From positions 1 to 37,711 of the forward strand of contig JADNYV010000332.1 of the NCBI GenBank assembly GCA_015501055.1: 37,711 nucleotides of DNA, written 5' to 3'. The DNA comes from Mucidula mucida (lineage: Eukaryota > Basidiomycota > Agaricomycetes > Agaricales > Physalacriaceae). The notes below the pieces were generated by a model. It had not been told where the DNA came from. It searched no databases and saw only the letters and a list, made by a program, of their open reading frames with translations. Positions within the stretch are counted from its first letter, which is position 1. Each line of letters begins with the position of its first letter. Shown here in pieces: positions 8,445 to 20,032 of the stretch. The position numbers and the translations under genes are program-made.

Positions 8445-9894
8445 TCAAAGCTGTTGTTCGTCGTCATCCTCCCCCACACGAGCAACCCGCGCGTGCACCA
8501 CCGCAGAGACCTCGGGATGCTCCTGCCGATACTTTTGCGCAAGACGCATCGCCTGTGAGTATCCGGGGTACATACCCGTTGCCTCTTCGTAGCGTGCTGC
8601 AAGACTACTGTAAGCGTCCGGACAAAGAAAGTAAGATTGCGCGAAACTTACCGAGAGGGCGGGTACTGAGGGTAGCGTCCAGTTTCTCCATCCCTTTGAG
8701 ATCATGTTCCGTCCACCGCCAAACATCCAAGGGAGGAGAATGCAGTATCTCATCCTCTGAGCTCTCGCCGCCATCAGTTAGATGTGGTGCATCGTCGTCA
8801 TGCCCATCATTTCCACTCTCCCCCCCGTGAAGTCCTTCGCTGGCATCACCAGTGCCACCAGGCTGTCCAATATGTTTGCGCTTAGCAGGGGGTGGGGCGT
8901 TGGTTGTAGTCTCCTCTTTGATAGTCACGACGTTCTTGGCGCTTTGGAGGCCAAGAAGGAGGGAGTGCGACATCCGAAAGAGATTCCACGCAAGCCTTAC
9001 GTACATGTTAAAGGGATGAATACGAGCAGGAATTTTCACAGTGCGGAATTGATATTCGGATGCAAGATCCTCAAAACCACTTTTCATGCACACGCAAACC
9101 GCTGACCCTCCGTACGAAATGATAACAAATCCAGCAGCGTCCATGCCTGGACCGATGAGGTCCGCACGCAATGTGAGGCGGTTTGAGGAAGAGTCGATCC
9201 CTTCGGTAGCAAACGTTTTAACGTTCATATCGTTGTCGTTCCACTGGTGAAAGGTTTAGATGAATAACAAGAGGTTTGAAGAACAACTATGCAACGCACC
9301 CACTGTTCATCTGCCTTGGGAACCATATGGCAGCTTTGTAAACGACTTGTAGCCCCCGTCATTAAACACTGGCCGTCTTCCGTCTTTATCTTCTCGCTGG
9401 CATTTGTACCCATCATAGGTGGGGTAACTTTACCCCCCATTGCAGTAATATCCCAATGAGCGGGTAGGACGCTGGGCACACTCCAGGCGCGAAAAGATGT
9501 ACAAATGGGGTAGCGACTGCGGTGAAGATGTTGGAAACCGAATTCGGAGATATTGGCATTGGACGGCGTACGCTTCTCCTGTAGTAACTCGATATTCGTA
9601 ATCACCAGGCGGGAGGAGGGAGAGATTGTCCGGCGCGGTCAGGTCGGTAGGGGTACCGCACACGCGAAGAGTGCCAGGCTGATTGTTAGCCAGAATCTGA
9701 GCAGCATCGAGAACGAAGGAGAAAGGGATGCCGTCGATGCCCGAAGGCGAGCGATAGACTGGCAGCATGGCGATCAACCGGGGCGGCTGGTAACCTGGGT
9801 GTTGGATTCGAACGTAACCGACGAGGGGCGATTGAGTAGACTTTGGTTTTACGGGAGTAATGCCGCCAGCGCCATCGAGGAAGGTGGTGCTCAT
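8445..9894 (-). pseudogene. HNH_2-type endonuclease-like gene, probably broken
   Basis: Starts MSTTFLDGAGGI at 9894. Recognisable parts in order are LLPPGDYEYRV, YPICTSFRAWSVPSVLPAHW, CLMTGATSRLQSCHMVPKAD, then after an intron WNDNDMNVKTFATEGIDSSS and NRLTLRADL, MYVRLAWNLF, an acidic low-complexity linker, and YPGYSQAMRLAQKYRQEHPE with end EDDDEQQL. This is the layout of Agaricomycete HNH_2 proteins. Introns 9244-9299 (56 nt, phase 0) and 8597-8651 (55 nt, phase 1) join the frames. Between GDYEYRV and YPIC (about 9540-9600) the frame shifts by one with no plausible intron. The final HNH histidine, usually in DLHxLFD, is replaced (DLIGPGMD). The product is probably inactive as a nuclease or not made. 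Confidence 0.65.
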
Positions 9895-9912
9895 TGTGAA
9901 GGTGGACGATGA

Positions 9913-10199
9913 AACGCATGATCGGATGGTCTCCCGTTCAAGGTTAAATCCTAGACCATGTCATCTTCACAAATATTGAGCAAGTGTGTCCTGAGTGAGA
10001 TAACAGGTAACCTATATCACCATCCCGATGACACCTATCGTCTCTAGCACGGCGTACCAAAAGAGTTTACTAGCCAAGCGCAATCAGTCAGCTATGAAAT
10101 GATGCTAAACATATGGGAACGCACTTTTGGGTACTCTGCACAACATCGAAACCGCGCCGCTAAACCGCAATCACCAACCGACCTACCTGAGAGATAAGG
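9913..10199. other. No gene recognised
   Basis: Upstream side of the HNH gene and downstream side of p24 relic 2. No domain-bearing frame, RNA or repeat was seen. Confidence 0.45.
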
Positions 10200-10519
10200 A
10201 TAGTTTACTCACTGCTTCAACACACTCTCCTCCAACGAACTCGTCTGTTCGCTAATCTGGCCTGGCTTTGCCGCCACCATGATATCGAAATCAACAAGCT
10301 TCCCCAATATCGGGCTCACTTCGTTTTCAAAGCATATTCGCGGACTTATCGTTGGCCGTCAGGACGTAGTCGTCCCGCGCGTCCCGTCTAGTAGGACCTT
10401 GGATGACGGTGCTGTGACCGTCGGCGTAGCATAGGCGCTCATTGGCGGCAATTTGTGTCGGTAGTGCAGAGCCGGAAAGGAGGAATAGGACGGTAGAGAG
10501 GATCTGTCGCGAGGCGCAT
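10200..10519 (-). pseudogene. Second p24 (EMP24/GOLD) relic
   Basis: On the minus strand it starts MRLAT as in the copy at 7411 and keeps the ANERLC motif. It then jumps by an internal deletion of the intron and early GOLD domain to the TAPSSKVLLDGTR region and continues in mixed frames to a FDIMV motif and the start of the coiled coil (GQISEQTSSLEESVLKQ, about 10260-10211), followed by a GTGAGT donor. Much of the nucleotide sequence is nearly identical to 6990-7411, so the two relics are recent duplicates. This one retains coiled-coil sequence that the first has lost, but its frames are broken. Confidence 0.7.
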
Positions 10520-10539
10520 CGTGATAGTCGTGGAGAGAG

Positions 10540-11199
10540 GGAAGTTGATGATTGTCTTTTTGGTTCTCCACCGAATAATGATACCGCAACGCGAACCCAA
10601 TTTCTCGGAAACGCCGACTGGACTCGCACTTGGAACTGATTATCGGCTATTCAGACAATATTATTGGTCCCCATGATGCGTGTCCTACTGGCGAATTGAA
10701 TAGATTCGGTAGTAGTGGGGAGGCGCACTGGCTGCCAATTTGGGGACTAATGTGGTCGTATTTGGCAAAGCCACTTACTGGTCAGATCACTGAAGCCGAT
10801 TTTGGTGCCAATATCACAGGCTAACCACACCATATAGGGCTTGGACTCATAGATAAAAAATGTCTGTTTTGTCCGTATTTAGACCACCTTCAGGTCCAAA
10901 TTCAAAAATTTGCTATCTGACACGTTAATGTAGTAAAGATCTCATATTAAGTAAAATAAATATAACAAATCAGCCTGAAGACTAGATAGAGACATACTTT
11001 CCGGCATAACTGCCGCTGGAATGAAGAGAATCCGTTGAGTCAACGACCTAAAATATTGCCACCAAAAATGATCGACCGGACGCGCCTAAATGAGTGTGAC
11101 ATCACGCGTGACTGAGCGCGTCAAACAACGAGAGGTGCATTCTATCTTCCTTCATTCGACGGCGGCCTCACAGAACACACCTCGCAGGCATCTAAATCA
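10540..11199. other. No gene recognised; AT-rich leader of the next gene
   Basis: An AT-rich stretch (about 10850-10980) precedes the transposase-like gene. I searched by eye for a terminal inverted repeat matching the region after 14089 and found none that convinced me. Confidence 0.4.
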
Positions 11200-14089
11200 A
11201 TGGAGAATGCAAATCCGGCAAAAAAACGCGCGCGCAAACCTCGTCGCAGCGGCCAATCACGCAAACAGAAGGATGCGCTCCGAAAAGCACGACAAGCACA
11301 GCAGGACGAGACGGATACAGACAAAGAAAACATTCAGCATCCTCCACCCTCACCTACAAAGCCCTATCGAGATAAAATCGCCATCCTCCAGGCCAGGAAC
11401 GCCCAGCTGGAAGTGGAGAATGCCGGTCTGAAGAAGAAACTCCGTCTAGAGCAGCAGAAGCGGCGACGCCGCGATGCGGCACTCCTTAAGGCCAAAGAAC
11501 AGCAGACTAGCCTTCAGAAGGATGTAGTTCCGGGCCTACAACGCGACATTGGTGCAGTACGCGCCCAATTGAAGGCTGTCTATCTTGAGGGCGAAACCCT
11601 TCGCAGGCGCTTGCTGGGATGGGAAGGAAAGGTAGAGGCTGTCCGAGAGCGTTTGGAGAAGGCGCAAAAGGAGAAATGGGCACTGCGCAAGCGATGCAAG
11701 CGTGCCGAGGGTGTATTAGCACGCGCCGTGGCGCGAACGCGACGCAAAGCAGCCAAGGAGAACAGCAAATTTCGTGTCTACAACCATGGTTTCTACACAC
11801 GGAAGGCACGCGCTATGGCACGCTTCCTTATTTCCACCGGAACGAGCGAGAAGAATGTAGGAAAGGTGATTCAGACAATGGGCGGAATAATGGGAAAGTC
11901 AATTGACCGTGTGATGAGTGCACGCACGGTCCAACGCGTCGTTGCTGAAGGAGGACTTGCAGCTGAAATGCAGGTCTGTCAGGAGATCATAAACACGCCA
12001 GGTAAGTAATCTGTCAAGCAAGACTATCAGATCAGTTTCTGACGATTAAACAGATCTTACATACAGCAGTGATGGTACCAGTCACCTTCACGTCGAGTAC
12101 GTGTCTCGAGCGATGGCCCTCAAAGTTGATGGAAAACACGCGCTGCAAACATTTGGTGTTAATTCTACCACGGACAAAAGTGCGAAGACTCAGTTTGATG
12201 GCCTTCGCAATCGCCTCGGTCAGTTCAGTGAGACGTGGAATAACAGTCCCTTGGCGAAGCGAACGGGTCAGGTCTTCCATCCCGAATTTTTCATCACAAA
12301 GCTTCGTGGTACGAGCGGTAATCACGCAAAGGACAATAAGAAGCAGCATAACGAGTTCATGAGGGAGTGAAAGGAGTCAGTGCGGAACGAGGCTCTGGGA
12401 AGCAAGAAGCTGAAGGAAATGCCGGCACCTGAGGTCGTCCTTCTATTCATGGCAGAGAAGGAGGAAATGATTGACAAGCGCGGCGGTGTTGGCGCGTACA
12501 TGCAGATGTTGAAGGAGGAAGTCAAACGGCTTGACGAGGACGTAATGCAAGCACTGTCGATGAAGCTGGGCGGCGAAGAGTATGCCGCACTTCCAGCAGA
12601 TCAGAAGCGCAAGTTTGATCTGTTCGTATGGGGTGGGTGCTGTATGCACAAGGACTTGAACATGATAAAGGGTGGAGACGTCGCGATGCAGGCCTTCTGG
12701 GAAGCGATGGGGCTGGTTCCGCCTCTCCTTCTCGCGAACAAAGACAATGCTGCTGTCCTTGCGCATGCCGCATCCGGAGCTGACACAACTGAAGCCGAAT
12801 TACGCGCTGCCAGCGTATCCAAACGCGGTGGTGCGCACGCCGCGATGTTGGGTGGCTTGCTGTTCAAAAATAAGGATGACAAGCGTGGACAACAACACAC
12901 CTTCAAGTTCTACATGGAGAAGGAGCTCGGATACTCCGACCCGTACCCAGATACGAGCAATACACGTTTCCAGTCGACGTGCGACGCGGCCGAGTATATC
13001 CTGATTTACAAAGACCCCTTAAACGGTTCATGGAGGTGGTTCTGTTCAAGAAGGATACACCGGGTTTTACCAACATCAAAAGAACTTCTATCTTGCTCTT
13101 GATGATGTCCCTACTATCACCGAATGGGCCATCCTTGCCCTCATCTCGCAATGTTTCGGCCATCCATACATGACATACGTTCGTGGACCTGGAATGGCGA
13201 ACATCAACCACCTTGATCTGGGACCGCTGCATCAGAAGATTATTGCGTTCATCCGCAAGCTCATCGCTGACCCAGATCTTCTCTTCAAAGACCCAACCGG
13301 CGAAAAGTCCACATTCGATGGGAAGCCATTCCAGAACACGCAGGTCATCAACACAATTATAGATCTGATTCCAACACTTCCCCACATTCGTGGTGCCCTT
13401 CTGGCATTCCTTAATGGTTATCTGACCACCTGGCTCCGATTCTCAGAAGAGTTTGCGGTCGGCGGCATTATTGACGGACTAACCGCGGACGAACGCGAAG
13501 CTGCGTGGATGCCAGCGACCAATGATTTTAACGAAGGCGCGCTGGGAGCCATGCGCGTTTGGATGCGCCGAAGACCGAGGATGACACTTCATCAAATGAA
13601 TGCACAATGGATGGTGAAGAATAATGGCACCGAGGCTTGGATGGAAGGCGAATTGACAGAGGAGGATAACCGTTATCTGCGTATGCTCGGGCGGGTGCGA
13701 CTTGACAGCAAACCGAAGGAGAAACGTCGTAGAGAGCAGGCTGAAGCGGACAAGCAGATGTTGCAGCCAAGAAGCAGAAGTTCCGCGAGAATCAACAAAA
13801 GGAGCAGGAGAAACTTGATCAGTTGTTCAAAGTGGCCCTCGTCACTGATCCAGTCCGGATACGAGGCCTCAAGGTGTATGAAATCAAGGAACAACTCGCC
13901 GTGTACCGCAAATTCGACAAGGAAGTCTCGGCTGTTGGGAAATTAAATGGTCCCGGCGCGGCAGGGCAGAAGGAGCGAGTTGATGCGCTATTGGCAGCGA
14001 TCTCACGCGCCAAAGGGAAAGATCCACGTCCGTTGAGGTCAACTCTGCGTCCAGCACCTCTTCCAGGGTTTCCGGCACCTGCATGTTGA
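11200..14089 (+). pseudogene. Decayed transposase-like gene of a multicopy Agaricomycete family
   Basis: Exon 1 (11200-12001) encodes a basic N-terminus, a long lysine/arginine-rich coiled coil (about residues 50-180) and the RKARAMARFLISTGTSEKNV motif. A 51-nt intron (12002-12052, GTAAGT to AACAG) leads to YSSDGTSHLHVEY, NNSPLAKRTGQVF and GNHAKDNKKQ. Further conserved blocks are FVWGGCCMHKDLNMIKGG (about 12625), VLLANKDNAAVLAHA-like text, YVRGPGMANINHLDLGPLHQ (13173), WMPATNDFNEGALGAMRVWM (13507) and a C-terminal basic tail. I recall this as a widespread repeated mushroom family with an Asp (DGTSH), a CCMHKD motif and a Glu (NEGALG) that could form a DDE-type site; this is inference. It is broken by a TGA at 12368-12370 in place of Trp and by single-base shifts near 13018, 13076 and 13758. 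Confidence 0.65.
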
Positions 14090-14406
14090 AGAGAGAAGTT
14101 ACCGAGCACCTGCCTGATCAAGAGAAGTTGGGACTTGGCATGTTTTGGGCTAATAGAGACTATAATTCATGTTAATAATTACAATATATATAGAATACTT
14201 CGAAATATTTGCGGTACAACATCAAAACGCAATTGAAACACATGAGACACATGAAGGACGAGAGGAGAGAGGCGAAGCTTCACTTGATCGGGTGGCTGTA
14301 CACTTAGTCAGCCGCCGCGATCTTCACAGCCATTGCGCCTCCCCAGTAGTAGCGTATGGGGGAGCAATAGACGCGTCCAATGACGCGTGCCCAGACTTTG
14401 AACGCT
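14090..14406. other. No gene recognised
   Basis: AT-rich sequence with one short open frame, lying between the transposase-like gene and the TIR element. It probably includes the 3' end of the transposase-like unit. Confidence 0.4.
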
Positions 14407-14408
14407 TA

Positions 14409-15342
14409 CAGAGGTTCCGGAAATTCTTGTCCATGCAGCCAAACACGCCAAACAAATCGAACAATTCGGAAAAGTCAGTAAAATGGAATATTGTATCTCT
14501 CGCTCAAATTTTACTGCCAGCATCCGATTCGACCTCCTTCGTCTGGACTCGCTCTTTGGCATCAAGGCCTAATATGCTGGTCCCCAACGACAAGTAGGCA
14601 AAATTAGATGGACTTGAAGGGTTCATGATATCTCCTGGAGGTTGCTGGATAGGAGAGCACTGGTTTTAGAGTAGCTAGTGCGCCATACTGCCCCGTTTAA
14701 TCATGATCTTCCAGGACGTCGCCTGGCAGTGGGACAACCTCCTCAAGATTCCATGTATCATTAGCCACCTCGTGTCGACTGCCTTCCCCCTTCCCTCTGC
14801 AAGGATCCTTGACCAGGAACATTGCTACAGTCCAACTCTAACCCCACCTCCCCAGCAACTTTCCCATCATCCACGCTCTGTCGCCATTGATCTAACAATT
14901 CCCCCGTGTACGAATTGAATGGATACAGTGTCCGGGGCCCCGCCAATGTGTGCCCTTGGCGGCATGATGCCTGCGTGCGCAAGATTTACCATGAGGGCCA
15001 TAATTGCTCATATACGGTGCGTCCTCAATCTCAGGTTCTCTTATGAGATATCCAAGTGACCTTGAGGCATAGGGAGACCGATGTAGAAGCATGCAATTAG
15101 TCTATACTGATTTTGCCTTGTCCTTGCCGCTGACTTTTTGCACCAGCCTTATACCTTGTTCTGCCCCTTCACACTGCTTCCAACTGATCCATATACCAGT
15201 ATGGCACTCTGGTATACATCCTTACTGGTTTCCGAGTACTCCTTTTGTCGCCCACAAGTTAATGCTATTTTATTGAAATTTCTGAATTGTTTGAATTGTT
15301 TGGTGTGTTTGGTTGCGCGGACAAGAATTTCCGGAACCTCTG
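14409..15342. mobile_element. 934-bp TIR element with TA flanks
   Basis: Inverted ends start CAGAGGTTCCGGAAATTCTT on both strands and stay similar for at least 64 bp (about 57 identities). TA dinucleotides flank at 14407-14408 and 15343-15344. This fits a Tc1/mariner-type non-autonomous element. The inside has no transposase. It does contain a plus-strand stretch with coding character (about 14905-15010, reading VYELNGYSVRGPANVCPW and VRKIYHEGHNCSY) that I do not recognise and that may be captured host sequence. The element ends about 140 bp before the broken seven-helix gene copy. Confidence 0.72.
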
Positions 15343-15949
15343 TAAAGGATTCTGAAATATGTATTGAATTACAGAAGTATAAGTAGGATATGTACTGAAA
15401 TCAAGTAAAAAGCAAAGAACTTTGAGTATCCAGAACCGCACCGTAACCTCTCCACTTCTTCAAGCATCAAGTCTACCAACCTCAAACCTTCACCGCAGAC
15501 CGCTTCTGGCTAACATTGGCTCCGTCTCCTCCGTGTTTGTCTACAGCCTGTCTCTCCAGGTCGATGTTCACTGTTCCATTTCCCGTGCTCATGCTTGTCG
15601 TTTGTGCGCTCTGGTTTGGCCCACTGGCAAACTGCAAGGACTCTGTGGCTGAGAGAACATTACTCCGCATGTGCGGGAGGGATGGGCGTGTCCATGAGTC
15701 GTCGAGACGCAATTGCCCAGCCATGACACGGGCGATAATGAGCGTCGGCGCAATACCCTGGAAATCAAAGTCAGTATGAGGGTGGATGCTGGTTGACAAG
15801 GACCTACGGTAATGCTGGAGGAGATAATCATAGGATAGCTGTAGGTAGTTATAATTGTCACACTATTGTTGTAAAACTTGTATGCATACACAACAAGGAG
15901 AGCTATGTAGATGATGGCATACATAGCGGCCGATTTAACGAGGATCTCA

Positions 15950-15957
15950 ATGATGCC
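15950..15957. repeat. 8-bp target site duplication, left (ATGATGCC)
   Basis: Matches 20025-20032 exactly. Together they bracket the hAT element. Confidence 0.92.
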
Positions 15958-18900
15958 TAGGGAATAGCACGGGAGGATTTGCGGGTGTTGGGAGTGACAC
16001 CCACGCCTGTGCCCGTTGTGGGTTGACACCCGTACCTTATGGGTACGGGTTGCGCGGGTTAACAAACCCACGGGTTTGCCCACGGTTTCACATACCAAGG
16101 AGTAGTGTATAGACCATTCATTTGTACACTATACATCGAAATCTATGTATCTACATCCATACCATCTGACTCCTTGTCGTCCGTTATATAAATTACATCA
16201 AAATCCTCTGGTAGCTCCACCTCTTCTGCAGACTTGTCCTTTGGCGGGACAATTGCCTCACATGTCACTGCCAGAATATTCTTCTCATTGATAAGGTCCA
16301 TAAGACTCCAGGCACCAACACACATAAGTGCACGGATGCTCTGCGAGCTAAGGCGGTTGCATTCCCAAGTGATGAGCCGTCGAGCGCGGCTGAAGATATG
16401 CTCAACGGCAACCGAGGTAGCTAAATATTCATTAGTTATTTTGACTACAACACGTCGACAATAGCACTTACCTGGAATGGAGTCGTAATTGAGGGCCATC
16501 TGCGCCAACCGTGGATAGGTGGTTTTCTTCTCAATCCACCACGCAATGACGCCCTTTGATATAGCCTCCCACGGGGCAGCAAGGTAAAGCTTGAGCTCAT
16601 TGGTGTCCTCTGGTTCCGTGTTGGGGACCCAATGGCGCACAAATTGATTGTAAACCGGAGCCTGTGACTATATCAATAAGAGCTACATGTGATGGGGAGC
16701 TAACAACAGCGTACCTTGCCAGCTTTCTTCGGCGATGTTCTGGAGGGCTTTTTTGCTGTGGCAGCGCCGGCTGCACGTGTAACGAGTTCCTTGCGCGGTT
16801 CATACCGCTCGCAATATGCTGTCCAAATTAATGTACGCGCATTGTCGATCCAGTCCTCGGGCCAGCTGTGTTTCTTGAAGTAATCAAATTTGTGCTCTGG
16901 ATGCAGGACTAAATGACAAGATTAGTATGATTTAATGTCAACGAGCAAAATATGCACTCATTGAGATGTGGTACACCTCGGAATCATCCATCAGATTATA
17001 GTACTTATTGAGTGTTTGCTTAGCAATGGTAACACTTGACTTGATGATGTCGGAGAGGTGTATCTCCTTGAGGATCCGCTTGTTAGGATTGTTGGGGTCG
17101 TTGACGGTGTCCTCAATGATGAAGTCGGTGAAAGTAGAGTTGATGTTATCCATTGCGGGAATTACCTCGGCAAGTGTTGGTTTGTCGCTCGAAAAGAAGA
17201 GGGTAGCATCCTTCAGGATCTGTGGAGATTCCATAAATAAGTAAGGGCAACACAATATAAAGCAAGAATACGCACACATAAAACCTCTGAAATCTCCTCA
17301 AGGATGCTCCACTTCTCTGGAGACAGCTCCAAATCACGAAGACCGTTAGACACCTTCGCCGTAAACTCCTCAATGTACTTGCGATACTTCAAACCAAACG
17401 CAATCATATCAAACGTTGAGTTCCACTGTGTCTTGACGTCGCGTGGTATAAGCCGTTTAACAATCTTGTGTTTGCGCAGAAGACATCTCCAAGCAAGCAG
17501 GAGAATTGTTGACGAGTTAATTATCTTGAAGGCGAGCGCGCGAAGCTGCAACGGTGATGAGCGCAAGGAAAGAGGGAAGCGGGGACTTCGGAGCGTGTGT
17601 CAGACCCAATTGAACGGGTCTGACACACGCACACAATGGAAGCAAAGAAGGAAGACACACCTTTACAAGAGCCAAGCAAATGGGCTTGACATCCTTAGCC
17701 AATTGCTCTCTCTCTGCATCTGTCAACTCCGGCAAGACATTGATAAATCCTTCTAGGTTGTCCTTGCCTTCTTTGACCTCACCATCCGGCACCTTGACGT
17801 CGTCAAACTCAATGTTGTCTCCACCCTCAAGTTCCCTCAAAGCATCAATAGTGTCTTGCAGTGGGTTGTGTTTCTTTTTTGCTGCTTTTCCCTTTTTCTT
17901 ACCTTTTCCAGTATCCTTACTCTTGTCGTTGTCGCTCTTCTTCTTTTTCTGGGGCGCTTCAAACAGCCTCAGAAATGCCTTGGCAATAAGGTTCACGGTG
18001 TGTGCAAAGCAGCGCATGCGGCTCTTGTCTCCTTAGAAGGAGTTCTCCAAGTCCTTGAGCTTGGTGGTAACGGTGTCGTTGTTGGATGCGTTGTCGCCAG
18101 TGAAGCTAAGGATCTGGATATCTGGTGAACATTTACTGTTGCAGTTGTGGTGCCTACTGACCTTATGCTTGATACCAAACTCTTCTAGGACACGCTGGAA
18201 TTCCGCTGCCAATGTTTTGCCGGTATGACTCTATTCATCATATTCTGAGCCGAACTTAATACACAGTTTAGATAACAACTTACCTTGGGGACCTCAAGAA
18301 AATCAAGCAGCACATTGACTGTCTCGCTGTTGATGATGAGATGAATGGTGATGGCAATGAATGTGCCATGGTTCTGGGAGGTCCACCCATCCATGGCGAC
18401 ATTCAAATTGCCATCATATTCCTACACAATCAAGGTGAGCTTGCAGAATATTTAACAGATTATATGCTTACTCTAAATATCTTTGACAGGCGCTGCTGCA
18501 TTTTAGCAAAGACTCGCTTTGTATCTCGCGAGACCGTTGTGGGATGGGGAATATAGTGTTCGGGGCGGCCATTTTTCATAAGGCTCTTGAAGCCTCGGTC
18601 TGCGACAATTGCAAAGGGCCAACAGTTCTCAAACACCCAACATACACATTCCGCGCTGTGTAAGGTACATCAGTTAGCTGCTGAGAAGGGGAAGAGTACT
18701 TACCGTGTCTCAACAGGCGTGTGTGGGATTACAGAGAACGACAAATTACCCTTACAACCGCTTGTCGCCGGAAAGAACGACTTAATCCCTTGACTGGGAT
18801 GCTTTGCGTGTTCCTTGAGGGCATCACGCGTAGTCTTGTACGTCGTGTTATTGGCAGCCTCAACCGCCTCCTTACCCCCGCATTGTATAGCATGAAGTCA

Positions 18901-20024
18901 GAGACGGCCTGACGAGTTGGCATCCTTTGAGTCTTGGTATCGCCGTGTGTGAACAGAGCAGCCTCGCGCCCCACAAGGAAAGACGTGCGCCTTTCGACCA
19001 TCGTAATGGCCAACATACGCCTCGCCAAAGAAGGCGTATATTGGGGACCACCAGCTCTTTTGCTTGTGATCTAGGCAACAGGTAAGTTATATCATTGTTA
19101 CATGGCATTTAAGTACTTACCAAGCTTTTCCTGGTCAGTTAGGACTCGCTTCTCCGTACGCCGAGGTCCCTGGGCTTCCTCCTTGTTGTTGTCGACATTG
19201 ATGTAGTCTTTGACCATCGTCCTTCTTGACGTCGAGGCAGGTGCTGGCGGCGCAGCAGGTGCTGACGGTGGGGCAGGTGCTGGCGGCGCAGCTGGTGCTG
19301 TGTCCTTGTCAGTAGAAGTACCCGCCTTCTTCTTGAGCCGCCTTCTCTTTTTCGGGTTCGGTGGCGCACTACCGTCCTCGGCTTCATTGTTGCTATGGAC
19401 ACCGCCGCTGTTAAGGGCAAAGTAGTCGATGATTGTTGAGCTAGAAGCCTGTGGTTGAGGACGTGGCAGTGCATCTGTCGATGCAAGGTAAGCATTTTTG
19501 CTCTGCATTGAACAAAAAAAAAACTAACTACGCAACGGGATTCCGTTTTTTAGGAGTGTCCCACAAAGACCCTCTCCTGCATTGACACCGGTAGTACGGG
19601 AGCTCAATGCTGATGCCTTTGCGGATAGCTTACGCGAGCTTGATGCTGATGCCTTTGTGGATAGCTTACGCTTACGATTTTCGCCAGCAGTGACAGGTGG
19701 GGGGGGAGTCTTCACGGGCAGGCATGTAGGTAGTAACTAAGAGAAAATAATCTGTCGATTACTTGGCTATGAAATACTGTAGCCTCCTGTATAGTTTTAA
19801 GCCCCGTGTATATGTAAGACGGAGGCAAATTGTTTCGCTGAGGCAGGCGGAAACCTCTTCCGCCTGCCAGAATCCAAAATAGCAGCACCTTCCTAATTAG
19901 GAAGTACGGGTTGTCGCGGGCGCAGTGGGCTGCCCATGGGTGTCAAGCTCACGACCCACACCTGTGCCCGCGCCAACCCGCACCCGCAACCCACACCAAC
20001 CCATCAAACCCGTGCTATTCCTTA
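15958..20024 (-). mobile_element. 4,067-bp hAT transposon
   Basis: The termini are TAGGGAATAGCACGGG (left) and, on the other strand at the right end, TAAGGAATAGCACGGG (15 of 16). They are flanked by a perfect 8-bp duplication, ATGATGCC, at 15950-15957 and 20025-20032. The uninterrupted paralog at 22105-22150 shows the empty site (ATAATGCC) exactly here. The subterminal 100-150 bp at both ends are filled with repeats of ACCCG/CAACCC type, expected transposase-binding clusters. One multi-exon transposase gene lies on the minus strand. Confidence 0.93.
16143..19508 (-). pseudogene. hAT transposase (BED finger, RNase H-like, dimerisation domain) with two stops
   Basis: Read on the minus strand with about eight short introns. 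The N-terminus has a nuclear-localisation-like KKRRRLKKK and proline/alanine repeats. Next come a BED-type finger (SWWSPIYAFFG, HVFPCGARGC, final H and C at LHAIQC), the FAIVADRGFKSLMKNGRPEH motif, and the catalytic segments VAMDGWTSQNHGTF and FTGDNASNNDT with RCFAHTVNLIAK. The C-terminal hAT dimerisation domain (YPRLAQMALNYDSIP, then after a 50-nt intron ATSVAVEHIFSRARR) ends at 16143. Exon joins such as FGIKHK to ILSFTG support the model. Two nonsense codons are visible: TGA at 18898-18900 in the BED finger and TAA at 18033-18035 before the RCFAH motif. The gene is otherwise complete, so this copy is a recently lost autonomous element. The start could be 19508 or an upstream exon at 19715. 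Confidence 0.82.
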
Positions 20025-20032
20025 ATGATGCC
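20025..20032. repeat. 8-bp target site duplication, right (ATGATGCC)
   Basis: Matches 15950-15957 exactly. Coding sequence of copy B continues from here (GCGGTAGGTCTTGAGG). Confidence 0.92.

Noticed and set aside
11142..14121. Terminal inverted repeats or target duplication around the transposase-like gene
   Set aside because: ACGCGT-containing stretches on both sides (11100-11115 and 14370-14390) do not align beyond a few bases.
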